Notes under the pieces: generated by a model | Told to the model about the DNA's origin: nothing | Seen by the model: only the letters and a program-made list of their open reading frames with translations | Databases searched by the model: none | Assembly (NCBI GenBank): GCA_900540705.1 | Contig: UQGR01000043.1 | Span: 1 to 13,997 of the forward strand | Source: an uncultured Mollicutes bacterium | Lineage (GTDB): Bacteria; Bacillota_I; Bacilli_A; Acholeplasmatales; Anaeroplasmataceae | Direction of reading: 5' to 3' | DNA: 13,997 nucleotides | Position numbers and translations under genes: made by a program | Shown: positions 7,108 to 13,498 of the stretch, one piece after another | Layout of the letters: the number at the start of each line of letters is the position of its first letter | How positions within the stretch are numbered: position 1 is the stretch's first letter

Positions 7108-8101
7108 CTTTATATTCTATGAAAATGTTTTGTCTTTTATATTCAATGGTGGCATAGGCACCATTTCTAAAGGGAAGAGATGGGGCTAGATGTCCTAAAT
7201 CAATATCTAATAAAATGGGAACTTTATATTCTTCTAAAATATCTGTAACAGCATTGATATGATTTACCCCTAAAAATTCTTCATGAATGCATAGTGGTCT
7301 TCCTACAAGAAAGCCTTTAATATTTTGAAACCAGCCAGCTCTCTTTAATTGTAACAAGGCCCTTCTAATTCCTACGACAGATAAATCACAGGCTTCAATA
7401 TAGAAAATAATTCCTTCAGTATGCTTTGAGGTATAGTTTTTAACATTGTCATAAGGTGTTCCACAAAGGCCCTGTAGGCAGTCTAGGTTCCCTCCAAGAA
7501 TGGTTCCACTAAAGGGACCTTCATACTGAAAGGCTGTAATTATTTTTTTCTGGTCAAGCGTATAGTCCTTAAAGGGGTCTGTTTTATCGGAGAAGGATTC
7601 ATACTTTGGATAACCCTTAAACTTTTGTTCCCCCATCAGCATTCGATAGGTATCTAAAACGTCATAGCTGAACTTGTCAAAATGAAAGCCTCCAGCACAG
7701 GAGCCATAGATGGTTTCCAAATCACAGAGAGTTGTCAGTGTAAAGGTTAAATTGGTGTTATCCGAAAAACCAACAAACCATTTCGGAGGTAAAGCCTTTA
7801 TTTTTTCAAAATCAATATAATCTAAAATTTCAACCATCAGCTCTCCACCACCCACAGATAATAGGCAATCTGCATCACTTTCATAGGCAGTCATAAACTC
7901 CTGAGCTCGTAGCTGGGGCGTATTTGAGGCACATTTTCCTTGGGCTGAAAAACAGTTTGGTCCTATGATAACTTCATGCCCTAATTTTTCTAAACGAGGA
8001 ATTGCCTTTTTTAGTCTCGCTTCATAGGGATGGGTTGTACAGCCGAACGATGGAGCTATTAAATATAGCTTTGAGGTTTTATTTAAATATTTTGGTTTCA
8101 T
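7094..8101 (-). CDS. S66-family peptidase, MccF / LD-carboxypeptidase type
   Basis: S66 serine peptidases either trim murein tetrapeptides at the L,D bond (LdcA) or cleave peptidyl-nucleotide antibiotics of the microcin C type to give self-immunity (MccF). At 335 residues the length is typical of MccF-like proteins. The unusual Ser-Glu-His triad is visible: Ser113 in VGFSDNTNL, Glu236 in YIEACDL, and His304 in LGHLAPSLP. The N-terminal LYLIAPSFG and SVGGGE (82-87) also fit. No signal peptide or membrane segment is seen, which favours a cytoplasmic enzyme and hence the MccF-like reading. GAGGAG on the minus strand, seven bases before the ATG, supports the start. It has a perfect consensus promoter and appears monocistronic. 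No microcin-like biosynthesis gene is nearby, so the substrate stays open. Confidence 0.87.
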   Translation of the reverse strand: MKPKYLNKTSKLYLIAPSFGCTTHPYEARLKKAIPRLEKLGHEVIIGPNCFSAQGKCASNTPQLRAQEFMTAYESDADCLLSVGGGELMVEILDYIDFEKIKALPPKWFVGFSDNTNLTFTLTTLCDLETIYGSCAGGFHFDKFSYDVLDTYRMLMGEQKFKGYPKYESFSDKTDPFKDYTLDQKKIITAFQYEGPFSGTILGGNLDCLQGLCGTPYDNVKNYTSKHTEGIIFYIEACDLSVVGIRRALLQLKRAGWFQNIKGFLVGRPLCIHEEFLGVNHINAVTDILEEYKVPILLDIDLGHLAPSLPFRNGAYATIEYKRQNIFIEYKEKDC

Positions 8102-8134
8102 AGTGACTCCTCTTTCATATTATTCCTATTTCAA

Positions 8135-8163
8135 ATTATAGGGTATAATTAAATTGTTGTCAA
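8135..8163 (-). promoter_or_regulatory. Consensus sigma-A promoter of the S66 peptidase gene
   Basis: Read on the minus strand: TTGACA (8163-8158), a 17-bp spacer, then TATAAT (8140-8135), all perfect matches to the vegetative consensus, about 33 bp before the start codon. Confidence 0.88.
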
Positions 8164-8213
8164 ATTAGATTTATAGTTTTAAGGTAGCATCCTATATTAT
8201 GGGAAGGTTTACT

Positions 8214-8242
8214 TTGACATTAGACTGAAAAACAAGTATAAT
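8214..8242 (+). promoter_or_regulatory. Consensus sigma-A promoter of the hypothetical gene pair
   Basis: TTGACA at 8214-8219, a 17-bp spacer, and TATAAT at 8237-8242, all perfect consensus. It is back-to-back with the peptidase promoter; the two -35 boxes are 50 bp apart. The transcript would start near 8249, leaving a leader of only 10-20 nt. Confidence 0.88.
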
Positions 8243-8259
8243 TTAGGTTAAGAAATGAG

Positions 8260-8766
8260 TTGATAAATGTGTTTGATTTTTTTCGTAAAAAGGAGAAGGA
8301 AAAACTAGATTGCTTAGGATATTTTGAGGTAAAGCCTTACCATTATTTTGAATCTAATATGGTATATGCAAAGGATATTCAATTGAAAAAGGATTCTTAT
8401 ACAGCGGTCTATGTCCGGTATTATAGAGGGACAGTCTTTGTATTTACGTTTGTAGAAAATGAAAAGAATTTTGATAAAAACTTATGGAATTATCAAAATT
8501 TAAAGGAAGAGATAAATAAGGTTATTCTAGAGCCCATCACTTCAGCTATCAATTTAATTATTTTTAAAAATAAGAATGAACAAACGATTTCTATTGCTAA
8601 GGAAAAAACGACAAATACGAAAACAGAATTCAACCAAATTCTAATTTATGATTCTGATCGAGTACGGTTATGCTATTATCGTCCTGTACCTGATTTTTAC
8701 AAGCTTTATGAGAATTATGCCGAAGCCATTTACTTTGATTTGGCTGCGATAGATGCGACGAGGTAA
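8260..8766 (+). CDS. Hypothetical cytoplasmic protein, first of a tandem pair
   Basis: I do not recognise this family. The product is about 168 residues with a basic N-terminus (FFRKKEKEKLD), alternating hydrophobic/polar stretches that suggest beta strands (YTAVYVRYY and TVFVFTFVE), and a helical end (FYKLYENYAEAIYFDLA). There is no signal peptide, membrane segment or recognisable catalytic motif. The start is uncertain: TTG 8260 is the longest option, GTG 8269 gives 165 residues, and neither has a strong ribosome binding site given the very short leader after the promoter. The C-terminal third resembles that of the next gene (D-R/K, a Cys, an aromatic, then LYEN), so the two may be distant paralogues. 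The stop is 4 bp before the next start codon, so they form an operon. Confidence 0.75.
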   Translation: MINVFDFFRKKEKEKLDCLGYFEVKPYHYFESNMVYAKDIQLKKDSYTAVYVRYYRGTVFVFTFVENEKNFDKNLWNYQNLKEEINKVILEPITSAINLIIFKNKNEQTISIAKEKTTNTKTEFNQILIYDSDRVRLCYYRPVPDFYKLYENYAEAIYFDLAAIDATR

Positions 8767-8770
8767 ACAT

Positions 8771-9403
8771 ATGAGAAATATAAAAGCGAGATATATTTGG
8801 ATAAGCGTAGCGATTAGCTTTTTAATTGCTGTTGGATTGATCATTGGAGTTACCTTTACAGATGGTGTGTGGACAAATGTCGTTATTGTTTTGATTGCAA
8901 TTGTATTTATTTATATGACACTAGCAATTCAAATTGCCTCTACAAAAACCTTCCGTTATAAGGCTAAGAAAATAAATTATCCAACCATAGAATATCCTTT
9001 TATGGCAGAGAATATAGATGCTAGTTTGAAAAAGAAGGGATATAAGCCAAGAGTTACTCCATATGGGATTAGCTATTTAAAAGTAAGTGATACTAATGCT
9101 TATAAAATTGTAGTAATACGAAATCAAGAAAAATATTTTAATCCTGAGGAACAGTCTGAAAATACAACCACTGAAAAATCATTAGAAAAGTGTAAAAGCT
9201 TTATTGGCTTTGAATTGTTTTTTGATTATGATGAGGAGACTTTAAGAAAACTACCAGACTTTAGTCTACAGGGAGAAAACATTTACTATACAGGCTTTTA
9301 CTTTTCTGAGGACAAACTAGTCTGTCCTCATTACATAGAACCAAATGAGACCTTCAAAGAATTATATGAAAATATGAAAAAAGATCTAAATATTTCAGAG
9401 TAA
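8771..9403 (+). CDS. Hypothetical membrane protein with two N-terminal transmembrane helices
   Basis: An unrecognised protein of 210 residues. Two hydrophobic segments lie at about 8-28 (YIWISVAISFLIAVGLIIGV) and 36-56, separated by a short TDGVWTN turn. A soluble domain of about 150 residues follows that, by the positive residues FRYKAKK after helix 2, is likely cytoplasmic. That domain shares spacing and end motif (FKELYENMKKDL) with the preceding soluble protein. An upstream ATG at 8753 overlaps the previous gene. ATG 8771 is chosen because GAGG at 8760-8763 is correctly spaced. Second gene of a two-gene operon ended by the terminator at 9435. A soluble and a membrane-anchored version of one domain side by side could form a complex, but this is inference only. 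Confidence 0.8.
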   Translation: MRNIKARYIWISVAISFLIAVGLIIGVTFTDGVWTNVVIVLIAIVFIYMTLAIQIASTKTFRYKAKKINYPTIEYPFMAENIDASLKKKGYKPRVTPYGISYLKVSDTNAYKIVVIRNQEKYFNPEEQSENTTTEKSLEKCKSFIGFELFFDYDEETLRKLPDFSLQGENIYYTGFYFSEDKLVCPHYIEPNETFKELYENMKKDLNISE

Positions 9404-9434
9404 GCCTACTTAAAAAGAATATAATTCATAAACT

Positions 9435-9464
9435 TCCTATGGAATTACTTTCTATAGGATTTTT
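9435..9464 (+). terminator. Terminator after the hypothetical gene pair
   Basis: A ten-base-pair stem, TCCTATGGAA (9435-9444) with TTCTATAGGA (9450-9459), contains one G-T pair, has a 5-nt loop, and is followed by five T. Confidence 0.85.
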
Positions 9465-9478
9465 AATTTTAATTAAAT

Positions 9479-9502
9479 AAAATATACAAAAATGTATATT
9501 TT
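9479..9502 (+). repeat. Inverted repeat overlapping the -35 region of the ATPase operon
   Basis: AAAATATACA (9479-9488) and TGTATATTTT (9493-9502) are perfect 10-bp arms around AAAA. The right arm covers the position where a -35 box would lie for the -10 at 9518. It could be an operator. Because T-rich sequence follows, it could alternatively act as a weak second terminator. Confidence 0.55.
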
Positions 9503-9514
9503 TTATTATTTTTA

Positions 9515-9523
9515 TGCTATAAT
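9515..9523 (+). promoter_or_regulatory. Extended -10 promoter element of the ATPase/Toprim-like operon
   Basis: TGCTATAAT at 9515-9523 is a perfect extended -10 element. No recognisable -35 is present; the equivalent position holds the inverted repeat. GAGG at 9534-9537 follows. Confidence 0.65.
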
Positions 9524-9546
9524 ATAGTAAAGAGAGGATGATAATA

Positions 9547-10905
9547 ATGGAATTTTATTTGTGTGAACTTTCTGTAAAAGGGTGTAAAAACATTGACAAG
9601 ACTATAAAATTTAAGTTTTGTAATTCTACATTAAAAAAAGAATTTGACTTCAAGAAAACGAATATAAAAGCAATTTATGGTCCAAACGGGGCTGGCAAGT
9701 CTGCTGTAATGACTGCAATGTATATTTATAAAAGAATCATTACGGATGAAGATGGACTTAATGATAAATATTTTTCCAACCTAATTAATGAAGTAATTAA
9801 CAAGAGGACGAAAGAATTTGAAATTGAAGCTACTATTGCATTTTTTTCTGAGAATGGTTCTCCTACAGTGATTCGCCATTATATACAGTTTAAGACAGAA
9901 GGAACTTCTGTTATTATTTCAAAGGAAAAAATATCTTCACTCACGGGAAATAGCATACGTGATGATAAATTTAAGGCTTTAGTTGAAGTAGAAAATGGGA
10001 ATATTACTTTTTTATCTAATACAAAGGATAAAGAAAAAGATATAATTTATAAATCTACTTTGAATCTTTTGAATAAGCATTCGATTACTATGGCTTATGA
10101 AGAAATTATGAAGCATAATATAGATAAATTAGAAACAAATATTGAAAATATATATGCTATTTTAATAATAGAAATATTTGCATTAGAATTAATAGTTGAG
10201 CTTGCTGATGAGGATAGCCATCAAGATTATATTTCAAGAAAAATTTTTATTGAAAATTATTCAAAGCTAGACACTTCCAGTCGAAGTAATAAATTAAGAG
10301 GGGTTTTAGAAAAAACCGCAACTGAAAAGTATTTATTTGATTTATCTGTAGAGAGTATGGATGAAGTAGATATAAAAGAGATTGAATCCTATGAGAATAA
10401 TATTAAGCAATTATCTAAATTTATTAAAATATTTAAACCTAACTTTATGGGGATTGAAGTAGATAAAAAAATTAATCAGGATGTTTATTATTGTAAAAAG
10501 ATTTTTGTTTATAAAGATTATAAGATAGATATTGAATTTGAAAGTACAGGTATTAAAAAACTTGTAAAGCTTTATACTAGCTTAAAGGCTGCAGCCAATG
10601 GTAGTATTGTATTTATCGATGAAATGGATGCCAACTTGCATGATGTTTATTTTACAAAATTAATACAGTTTTTTAAAGAAGAAGCCAAGGGACAGCTTTG
10701 TTTTACTACTCATAATTTAGAGCCTATTGAGGTACTTAAGGATTGTTCTCATTCCCTTGACTTTATGTCAAATGACTCTCGTTTATCTAGTTGGGTTAGA
10801 GATGGAAATAAATCTCCTATGAAGAAATATATAAGCGGACTTATTCCTTATTCTCCATTTAATGTTGAATCAATCAATTTTGAAGTTTTATTAAATGAGG
10901 AGTAA
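9547..10905 (+). CDS. AAA15/OLD-like ABC-type ATPase, candidate defence-system sensor
   Basis: A cytoplasmic SMC/ABC-related ATPase of 452 residues, of the kind that powers OLD, RloA, AbiL and PARIS defence systems. Visible motifs are an N-terminal beta strand (LCELSVKGCKNIDKT), Walker A GPNGAGKS at 45-52, the ABC signature-like ESTGIKKL at 332-339, Walker B IVFIDEMDANLH with Asp358 and Glu359, and the switch histidine His389 in FTTHN. Between Walker A and the signature lies about 280 residues of poorly conserved, mostly helical, charged sequence, as usual for the insertion or dimerisation arm in these ATPases. No Toprim domain is fused; the next gene may supply the effector. ATG 9538 touches the GAGG box, so ATG 9547, nine bases away, is the likely start. 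The gene is visibly more AT-rich than its neighbours (one sampled 60-base line has 10 G/C), suggesting transfer. Confidence 0.85.
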   Translation: MEFYLCELSVKGCKNIDKTIKFKFCNSTLKKEFDFKKTNIKAIYGPNGAGKSAVMTAMYIYKRIITDEDGLNDKYFSNLINEVINKRTKEFEIEATIAFFSENGSPTVIRHYIQFKTEGTSVIISKEKISSLTGNSIRDDKFKALVEVENGNITFLSNTKDKEKDIIYKSTLNLLNKHSITMAYEEIMKHNIDKLETNIENIYAILIIEIFALELIVELADEDSHQDYISRKIFIENYSKLDTSSRSNKLRGVLEKTATEKYLFDLSVESMDEVDIKEIESYENNIKQLSKFIKIFKPNFMGIEVDKKINQDVYYCKKIFVYKDYKIDIEFESTGIKKLVKLYTSLKAAANGSIVFIDEMDANLHDVYFTKLIQFFKEEAKGQLCFTTHNLEPIEVLKDCSHSLDFMSNDSRLSSWVRDGNKSPMKKYISGLIPYSPFNVESINFEVLLNEE

Positions 10906-10913
10906 AGATTTAT

Positions 10914-11459
10914 ATGGGAGTAATACAGGTTATATTTGTTGTGGAAACGAGCAAAAATAAAAAAACAGATGATAGATATATTGATAAGCTAGTTAAAGCA
11001 GTATATGACTCATCAAGTAACGATATTAAGTTTCAGTATGTACATATGGGTGGGAAAACTAAGTACAATAAAGAAAATGTTCAAAAAGACATTAATTCTT
11101 TTATAAAACAAAACAAGGATGGAAAAAATCATGTTCTTTATTGTTTTGATACAGATCGAATAGATAATAATCCAGAAGAAGTAAAGAAACTTCAAATCTA
11201 TGAGAATTATTGTAAAGAAAATGGTTACCATTTTGTATGGTTCTGTTCTGATATAGAAACTGTATTTTTAGGGCGCTCAGTTCCAGATAGTGAAAAGGAA
11301 ACGGAATCAAAAAAATTTGGAAAAAAAGATTTTGAGCTTACAAAATCAATGGTAAAAAGAATGTCTGAGAAAAATAATGACAATAAAACTAAAAAAAATA
11401 GTAATATTTTATTTGTTTTAAATTCCATTTTATCTTTAGATATATTTAAAGAAAAGTAA
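10914..11459 (+). CDS. Small Toprim/RloB-like acidic-motif protein, candidate effector partner of the ATPase
   Basis: A 181-residue protein I recognise only tentatively. It opens with a hydrophobic strand ending in Glu11 (VIFVVETSK), has a strand leading into an Asp motif (VLYCFDTDRID, Asp79, Asp81, Asp84), then a second strand ending in acidic residues (FVWFCSDIETVFLG, Asp113, Glu115). This Glu...DxD...acidic order is that of Toprim-like nucleases such as RloB/AbiLii and DUF4435 partners of AAA ATPases. The C-terminus is lysine-rich (about 130-163). It starts 8 bp after the ATPase stop, and its ribosome binding site GAGGAG (10897-10902) lies in the ATPase end, so the two are translated together. 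Pairing with an OLD-like ATPase is the best argument for a defence role. The nuclease assignment is inferred and another fold with acidic strands is possible. No terminator is obvious after it. Confidence 0.7.
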   Translation: MGVIQVIFVVETSKNKKTDDRYIDKLVKAVYDSSSNDIKFQYVHMGGKTKYNKENVQKDINSFIKQNKDGKNHVLYCFDTDRIDNNPEEVKKLQIYENYCKENGYHFVWFCSDIETVFLGRSVPDSEKETESKKFGKKDFELTKSMVKRMSEKNNDNKTKKNSNILFVLNSILSLDIFKEK

Positions 11460-11477
11460 ATTCTCCCTTTGATTTGT

Positions 11478-11507
11478 TTGACATTCTTTAAAGATTTCAC
11501 ATATAGT
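11478..11507 (+). promoter_or_regulatory. Likely glmS promoter
   Basis: TTGACA at 11478-11483 with TATAGT at 11502-11507 (18-bp spacing). A perfect TATAAT overlaps at 11507-11512 but stands 23 bp from that -35. Either choice gives a leader of about 30-40 nt before glmS. Confidence 0.65.
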
Positions 11508-11551
11508 ATAATGAATTACTATTGATTCATTTCAAAAAAGGGGATAATACG

Positions 11552-13327
11552 ATGTGTGGAATTGTTGGGTTTATTGGGAATGATAATGCATTAGATATAA
11601 CGCTTAAGGGACTAGAAAAGCTTGAATATAGAGGATATGATTCTGCAGGTGTGGCGTATAGCAAAAACAAAGGAATTCTTATTGTTAAGGATAGAGGAAG
11701 AGTGGGGGATTTAAAGGGACATATTTATGATACTTGTTCTAATCTATCCATAGGGCATACTAGATGGGCAACACATGGAGAACCAAATCAGGTAAATGCT
11801 CATCCCCAGAGTTCTTTGAATGGGCGTTTCATTTTAGTACATAATGGAATTATAGAAAATTATCAAAAGCTTAAGTTTGAATATTTAAAGGATTATAGCT
11901 TTACCAGTCAAACAGACACCGAAATTATTGTGGATTTAATAGAACTATTTTCTAAGGAATTAAGTGTCAGTGATGCAATTCGTAAGACGATGACGGTATT
12001 AGAGGGTTCCTATGCTTGTCTGGTTTTGGATAAAGAGGATTTAAACCGTATTTATTTTATCAAAGATAAAAGTCCTCTTTTAATTGGAAAAAGTAAAAAT
12101 GGGATTTCTTTTTCTTCGGATATAACTGGATTGGTTGGTTATGCAGATACCTATATGGCTTTGGAGGATAAAACCTTTGGGATTGCAACTAGTTCAGAAT
12201 TTTACCTTTATGATATCATTGGGATTAAACAGAACCAGTCTTTAAAAAAGGTAGCCTTAAAGCTTGAAGAGATAGATAAAAAAACCTATGAGCATTTTAT
12301 GCTAAAGGAAATATATGAACAGCCGATGCTTATCCGGGGATTGCTTGGAAAATATTTTACTGGAGAAGAGGTTAACATTTCTCCCAAGCTGATCAATAAG
12401 ATTCGAAAGTGTGACAAGCTGAATTTAGTTGCTTGTGGAAGCTCTATGTATGCAGCACTTCTAGCCAAGTATTATTTTGAAAAGCTATGTGGGATTCCTA
12501 GTGAGGTTTTTTGTGCATCTGAGCTTGTTTATTCTACACCCTTAATCTCTAAACGGCCCTTCTTTGTTTTTTTCTCCCAAAGTGGAGAGACTGCAGATTT
12601 AATTGCTGTTATGAAGAAAATAAAAAAACAGAAGCACCCAATACTTACAATAACCAATACAGTAGAATCAACTATGGGGAGATTGTCGGATTTTAATTTA
12701 GATATTTATGCTGGGAAAGAGATTGCGGTCGCGTCTACAAAGGCATATACCTGTATGATAGTCACCTCAGCCATTTTAGCTAGAGCGGTTAATGGAACTA
12801 GAACCAATCTAAAGAATAATTTGAAAGGTGTATGCCTTGCTATGGAGAAGGTGCTAGAGAATAAAGAAATTTGTATGGGGATTGCCAAAGAGATAGTAGA
12901 GGCTGGAGATTTATTTTATATTGGTCGAGGGATAGACTATTGGACCTGCTTAGAGGCCTCTTTAAAGCTAAAGGAGATTGCCTATATTCATACAGAGGCT
13001 TTTTCCTCAGGGGAACTTAAGCATGGACCTATTGCGTTGATTACCAAAGGAACACCAGTTATCGCAATTATTACCCAGGAGGGGACAAATATGGTAACCC
13101 GTAGTAATTTAACTGAGACAATATCTAGAGGGGCAAAAACCTTTGTAATTTCCTCTAAAAGTCTCTCTACGCCGGCAGATGATTTTATTTTACCGAATGT
13201 TGCCCATTACTTATCTCCTTTGGTCAGTGTGATTGTCGTTCAGTTGATTGCTTATTATACGGCAGTACTAAAGAAAAATGATGTAGATAAACCAAAAAAT
13301 TTAGCGAAATGTGTTACGGTAGAATAA
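11552..13327 (+). CDS. glmS: Glutamine-fructose-6-phosphate aminotransferase (isomerising)
   Basis: GlmS makes glucosamine 6-phosphate from fructose 6-phosphate and glutamine, the first committed step to UDP-GlcNAc and cell wall. The protein has 591 residues. The N-terminal nucleophile amidotransferase domain (1 to about 215) begins MCGIVGFIG, with Cys2 exposed after Met removal, and shows RGYDSAG, GHTRWATHG and VHNGIIEN. Two SIS domains follow, the first around LVACGSSMYAALLA (292-305) and FFSQSGETAD, the second with SSGELKHGPIALI (Glu488). The C-terminus, KNLAKCVTVE, carries the ketose-binding Lys586. The frame extends to an ATG at 11522, but Cys must be residue 2, and AAGGGGA at 11539-11545 is well placed for ATG 11552. 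It is preceded by its own promoter and appears monocistronic. The leader is too short to hold the glmS ribozyme. Confidence 0.96.
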   Translation: MCGIVGFIGNDNALDITLKGLEKLEYRGYDSAGVAYSKNKGILIVKDRGRVGDLKGHIYDTCSNLSIGHTRWATHGEPNQVNAHPQSSLNGRFILVHNGIIENYQKLKFEYLKDYSFTSQTDTEIIVDLIELFSKELSVSDAIRKTMTVLEGSYACLVLDKEDLNRIYFIKDKSPLLIGKSKNGISFSSDITGLVGYADTYMALEDKTFGIATSSEFYLYDIIGIKQNQSLKKVALKLEEIDKKTYEHFMLKEIYEQPMLIRGLLGKYFTGEEVNISPKLINKIRKCDKLNLVACGSSMYAALLAKYYFEKLCGIPSEVFCASELVYSTPLISKRPFFVFFSQSGETADLIAVMKKIKKQKHPILTITNTVESTMGRLSDFNLDIYAGKEIAVASTKAYTCMIVTSAILARAVNGTRTNLKNNLKGVCLAMEKVLENKEICMGIAKEIVEAGDLFYIGRGIDYWTCLEASLKLKEIAYIHTEAFSSGELKHGPIALITKGTPVIAIITQEGTNMVTRSNLTETISRGAKTFVISSKSLSTPADDFILPNVAHYLSPLVSVIVVQLIAYYTAVLKKNDVDKPKNLAKCVTVE

Positions 13328-13407
13328 TATTTGGAATTGAATTAGAAATGGGAAATGATTTACTCTTTTAAAAATATTATTTTATTTAAAAACTTATAGA
13401 AAAATAA

Positions 13408-13436
13408 TTGCTTTCTAAGAATAAAAATATTATAAT
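13408..13436 (+). promoter_or_regulatory. Promoter of mfd
   Basis: TTGCTT at 13408-13413, a 17-bp spacer and a perfect TATAAT at 13431-13436. Transcription would begin near 13443, about 55 nt before the mfd start codon. Confidence 0.7.
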
Positions 13437-13447
13437 AAATAGCATAT

Positions 13448-13474
13448 AAGATCTGGGTGTTCTAGGTCTTTTTT
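13448..13474 (+). terminator. Terminator-like hairpin in the mfd leader, or glmS read-through terminator
   Basis: AAGATCT (13448-13454) pairs with AGGTCTT (13464-13470) with one G-T pair, around a 9-nt loop, followed by a run of six T. It is the only hairpin-plus-T signal I see between glmS and mfd, and it lies downstream of the likely mfd promoter. It may end glmS transcripts, attenuate mfd, or both. Confidence 0.55.
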
Positions 13475-13498
13475 GCTGTAAATATTGGAGGCGCTAGC

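Noticed and set aside
7056..7157. A 33-codon plus-strand frame with an AGGAAGAGG box upstream, in the gap after the XRE gene
   Set aside because: It runs into the convergent peptidase gene and across the terminator hairpin, and the peptide has no notable features. Possible but unsupported.
8255..8263. Minimal ATG-AGT-TGA leader frame overlapping the TTG start of the first hypothetical gene
   Set aside because: A two-codon frame is expected by chance in this sequence and has no strong ribosome binding site.
11013..11500. Overlapping minus-strand frames opposite the Toprim-like gene and the glmS promoter
   Set aside because: They are Phe/Leu/Ser-rich shadows typical of the complement of an AT-rich, Lys/Asn-rich coding strand.
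13370..13400. TTTTAAA/TTTAAAA pairing just after glmS, considered as its terminator
   Set aside because: The stem has no G-C pairs and no clean T-run follows it, so it would be too weak.
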